64,000 nucleotides of DNA from JAEUOS01 sp964470865. GTDB taxonomy: Bacteria; Pseudomonadota; Gammaproteobacteria; Burkholderiales; JAEUOS01. The stretch spans positions 9,531-73,530 of the forward strand of contig CAYYFR010000007.1 of assembly GCA_964470865.1 (NCBI GenBank). Direction: 5' to 3'. The notes under the pieces are model-generated. The model saw nothing but the letters and a program-made list of their open reading frames with translations. It had not been told where the DNA came from and searched no databases. Every line of letters begins with the position of its first letter. Position 1 is the stretch's first letter. Shown one piece after another: positions 63,861-64,000 of the stretch. The position numbers and the translations under genes were made by a program.

Positions 63861-64000
63861 CGCGCCGCGGCGACGGCCATGGCCATGGCCAAGCCAATCA
63901 ACAAAAACCAGAAGCGTGCCTGCCAATCATCGCACCGTGCCTGCAGGCTCATGGCTTCGATTTGCGAATGATCCACCAGTGCGGCGCCCTGAACTTGGCG
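63857..64000 (-). CDS. C-terminal 47 residues of an unknown membrane-anchored protein (cut by window edge)
   Basis: The frame is open from the window edge to a TGA at 63857. The last part is ARFWFLLIGLAMAMAVAAAR, a C-terminal membrane anchor, preceded by a polar stretch (VDHSQIEAMSLQARCDDW). The stop overlaps the ATG of the 46-residue gene, so the chain of three genes is translationally coupled. The function is not determinable from this fragment; context suggests surface polysaccharide. Confidence 0.5.
   Translation of the reverse strand, partial: RQVQGAALVDHSQIEAMSLQARCDDWQARFWFLLIGLAMAMAVAAAR

Overview
The window is 64 kb of high-GC DNA (roughly two thirds G+C) from a betaproteobacterium, most likely near the Burkholderiales. 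The evidence is the gene set and its order: coaX-SPOR-hldC, rsmI/lpoA/yraN/BON lipoprotein, ubiE-DUF971, ttcA/pteridine reductase/MidA, a 1323-residue DUF3683-type FAD/Fe-S oxidoreductase, MaeB fused to a phosphotransacetylase-like domain, and a tRNA-Gly(CCC) of betaproteobacterial type. I would not name a genus. A run of exactly 100 N at 6114-6213, flanked by duplicated sequence, shows that this is a draft or metagenome scaffold.

Layout. 1-5.2 kb: end of an acyl-CoA dehydrogenase gene, tRNA-Gly, a HhH-GPD glycosylase, thiS-thiG, trmB, an LprI-like protein and uppP. 5.4-10 kb: a FecR-domain protein, the assembly gap, and a MacA/MacB-type efflux cluster with ATPase and permease as separate genes. 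10-20 kb: maeB, a membrane protein, a PLP aminotransferase followed by two tandem M81 (MlrC-like) metallopeptidases, coaX and a SPOR protein. 20-22.6 kb: small envelope and stress genes, hldC, a GST and a ferritin-like protein.

22.8-31.9 kb is the most coherent block. A MerR regulator carries the coenzyme-B12 photoreceptor signature (W-x9-EH plus a lower-ligand His). It is divergent from a tightly packed nine-gene run: folE2, FAD amine oxidase, DUF1365, cyclopropane-fatty-acid-synthase-like methyltransferase, chalcone-isomerase-fold protein, MFS transporter, DUF3833 lipoprotein, SDR and SnoaL-like protein. The divergent intergenic region holds a near-consensus sigma-70 promoter (TTGACA-N17-TATATT) bracketed by two matching 13-bp sites. 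I read this as a light-switched membrane-lipid and photoprotection operon. No photolyase gene is present in the window.

32-38 kb carries envelope and ribosome housekeeping genes (BON lipoprotein, yraN, lpoA, rsmI, rlpA, ubiE, DUF971). The diaA gene usually found between yraN and the BON gene is absent. 38-41.7 kb holds two large paralogous proteins of unknown function with a degenerate PilZ-like C-terminal half; the promoter of one lies inside a 15-bp-arm inverted repeat. 41.9-48 kb is redox: the giant FAD/Fe-S protein, a thioredoxin-fold protein and a double-CDGSH protein with a Tat-like leader. 48-57 kb is metabolic and RNA modification: ilvA, phzF-like, ttcA, pteridine reductase, MidA-like methyltransferase, dihaem cytochrome, YfcG-like GST, paaG-paaI. 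57-64 kb turns to the cell surface: GT2 glycosyltransferase, a second FecR protein, an alpha/beta-hydrolase lipoprotein, an autotransporter beta-barrel, and an O-antigen-ligase-type membrane protein preceded by a 46-codon gene that overlaps both neighbours by ATGA.
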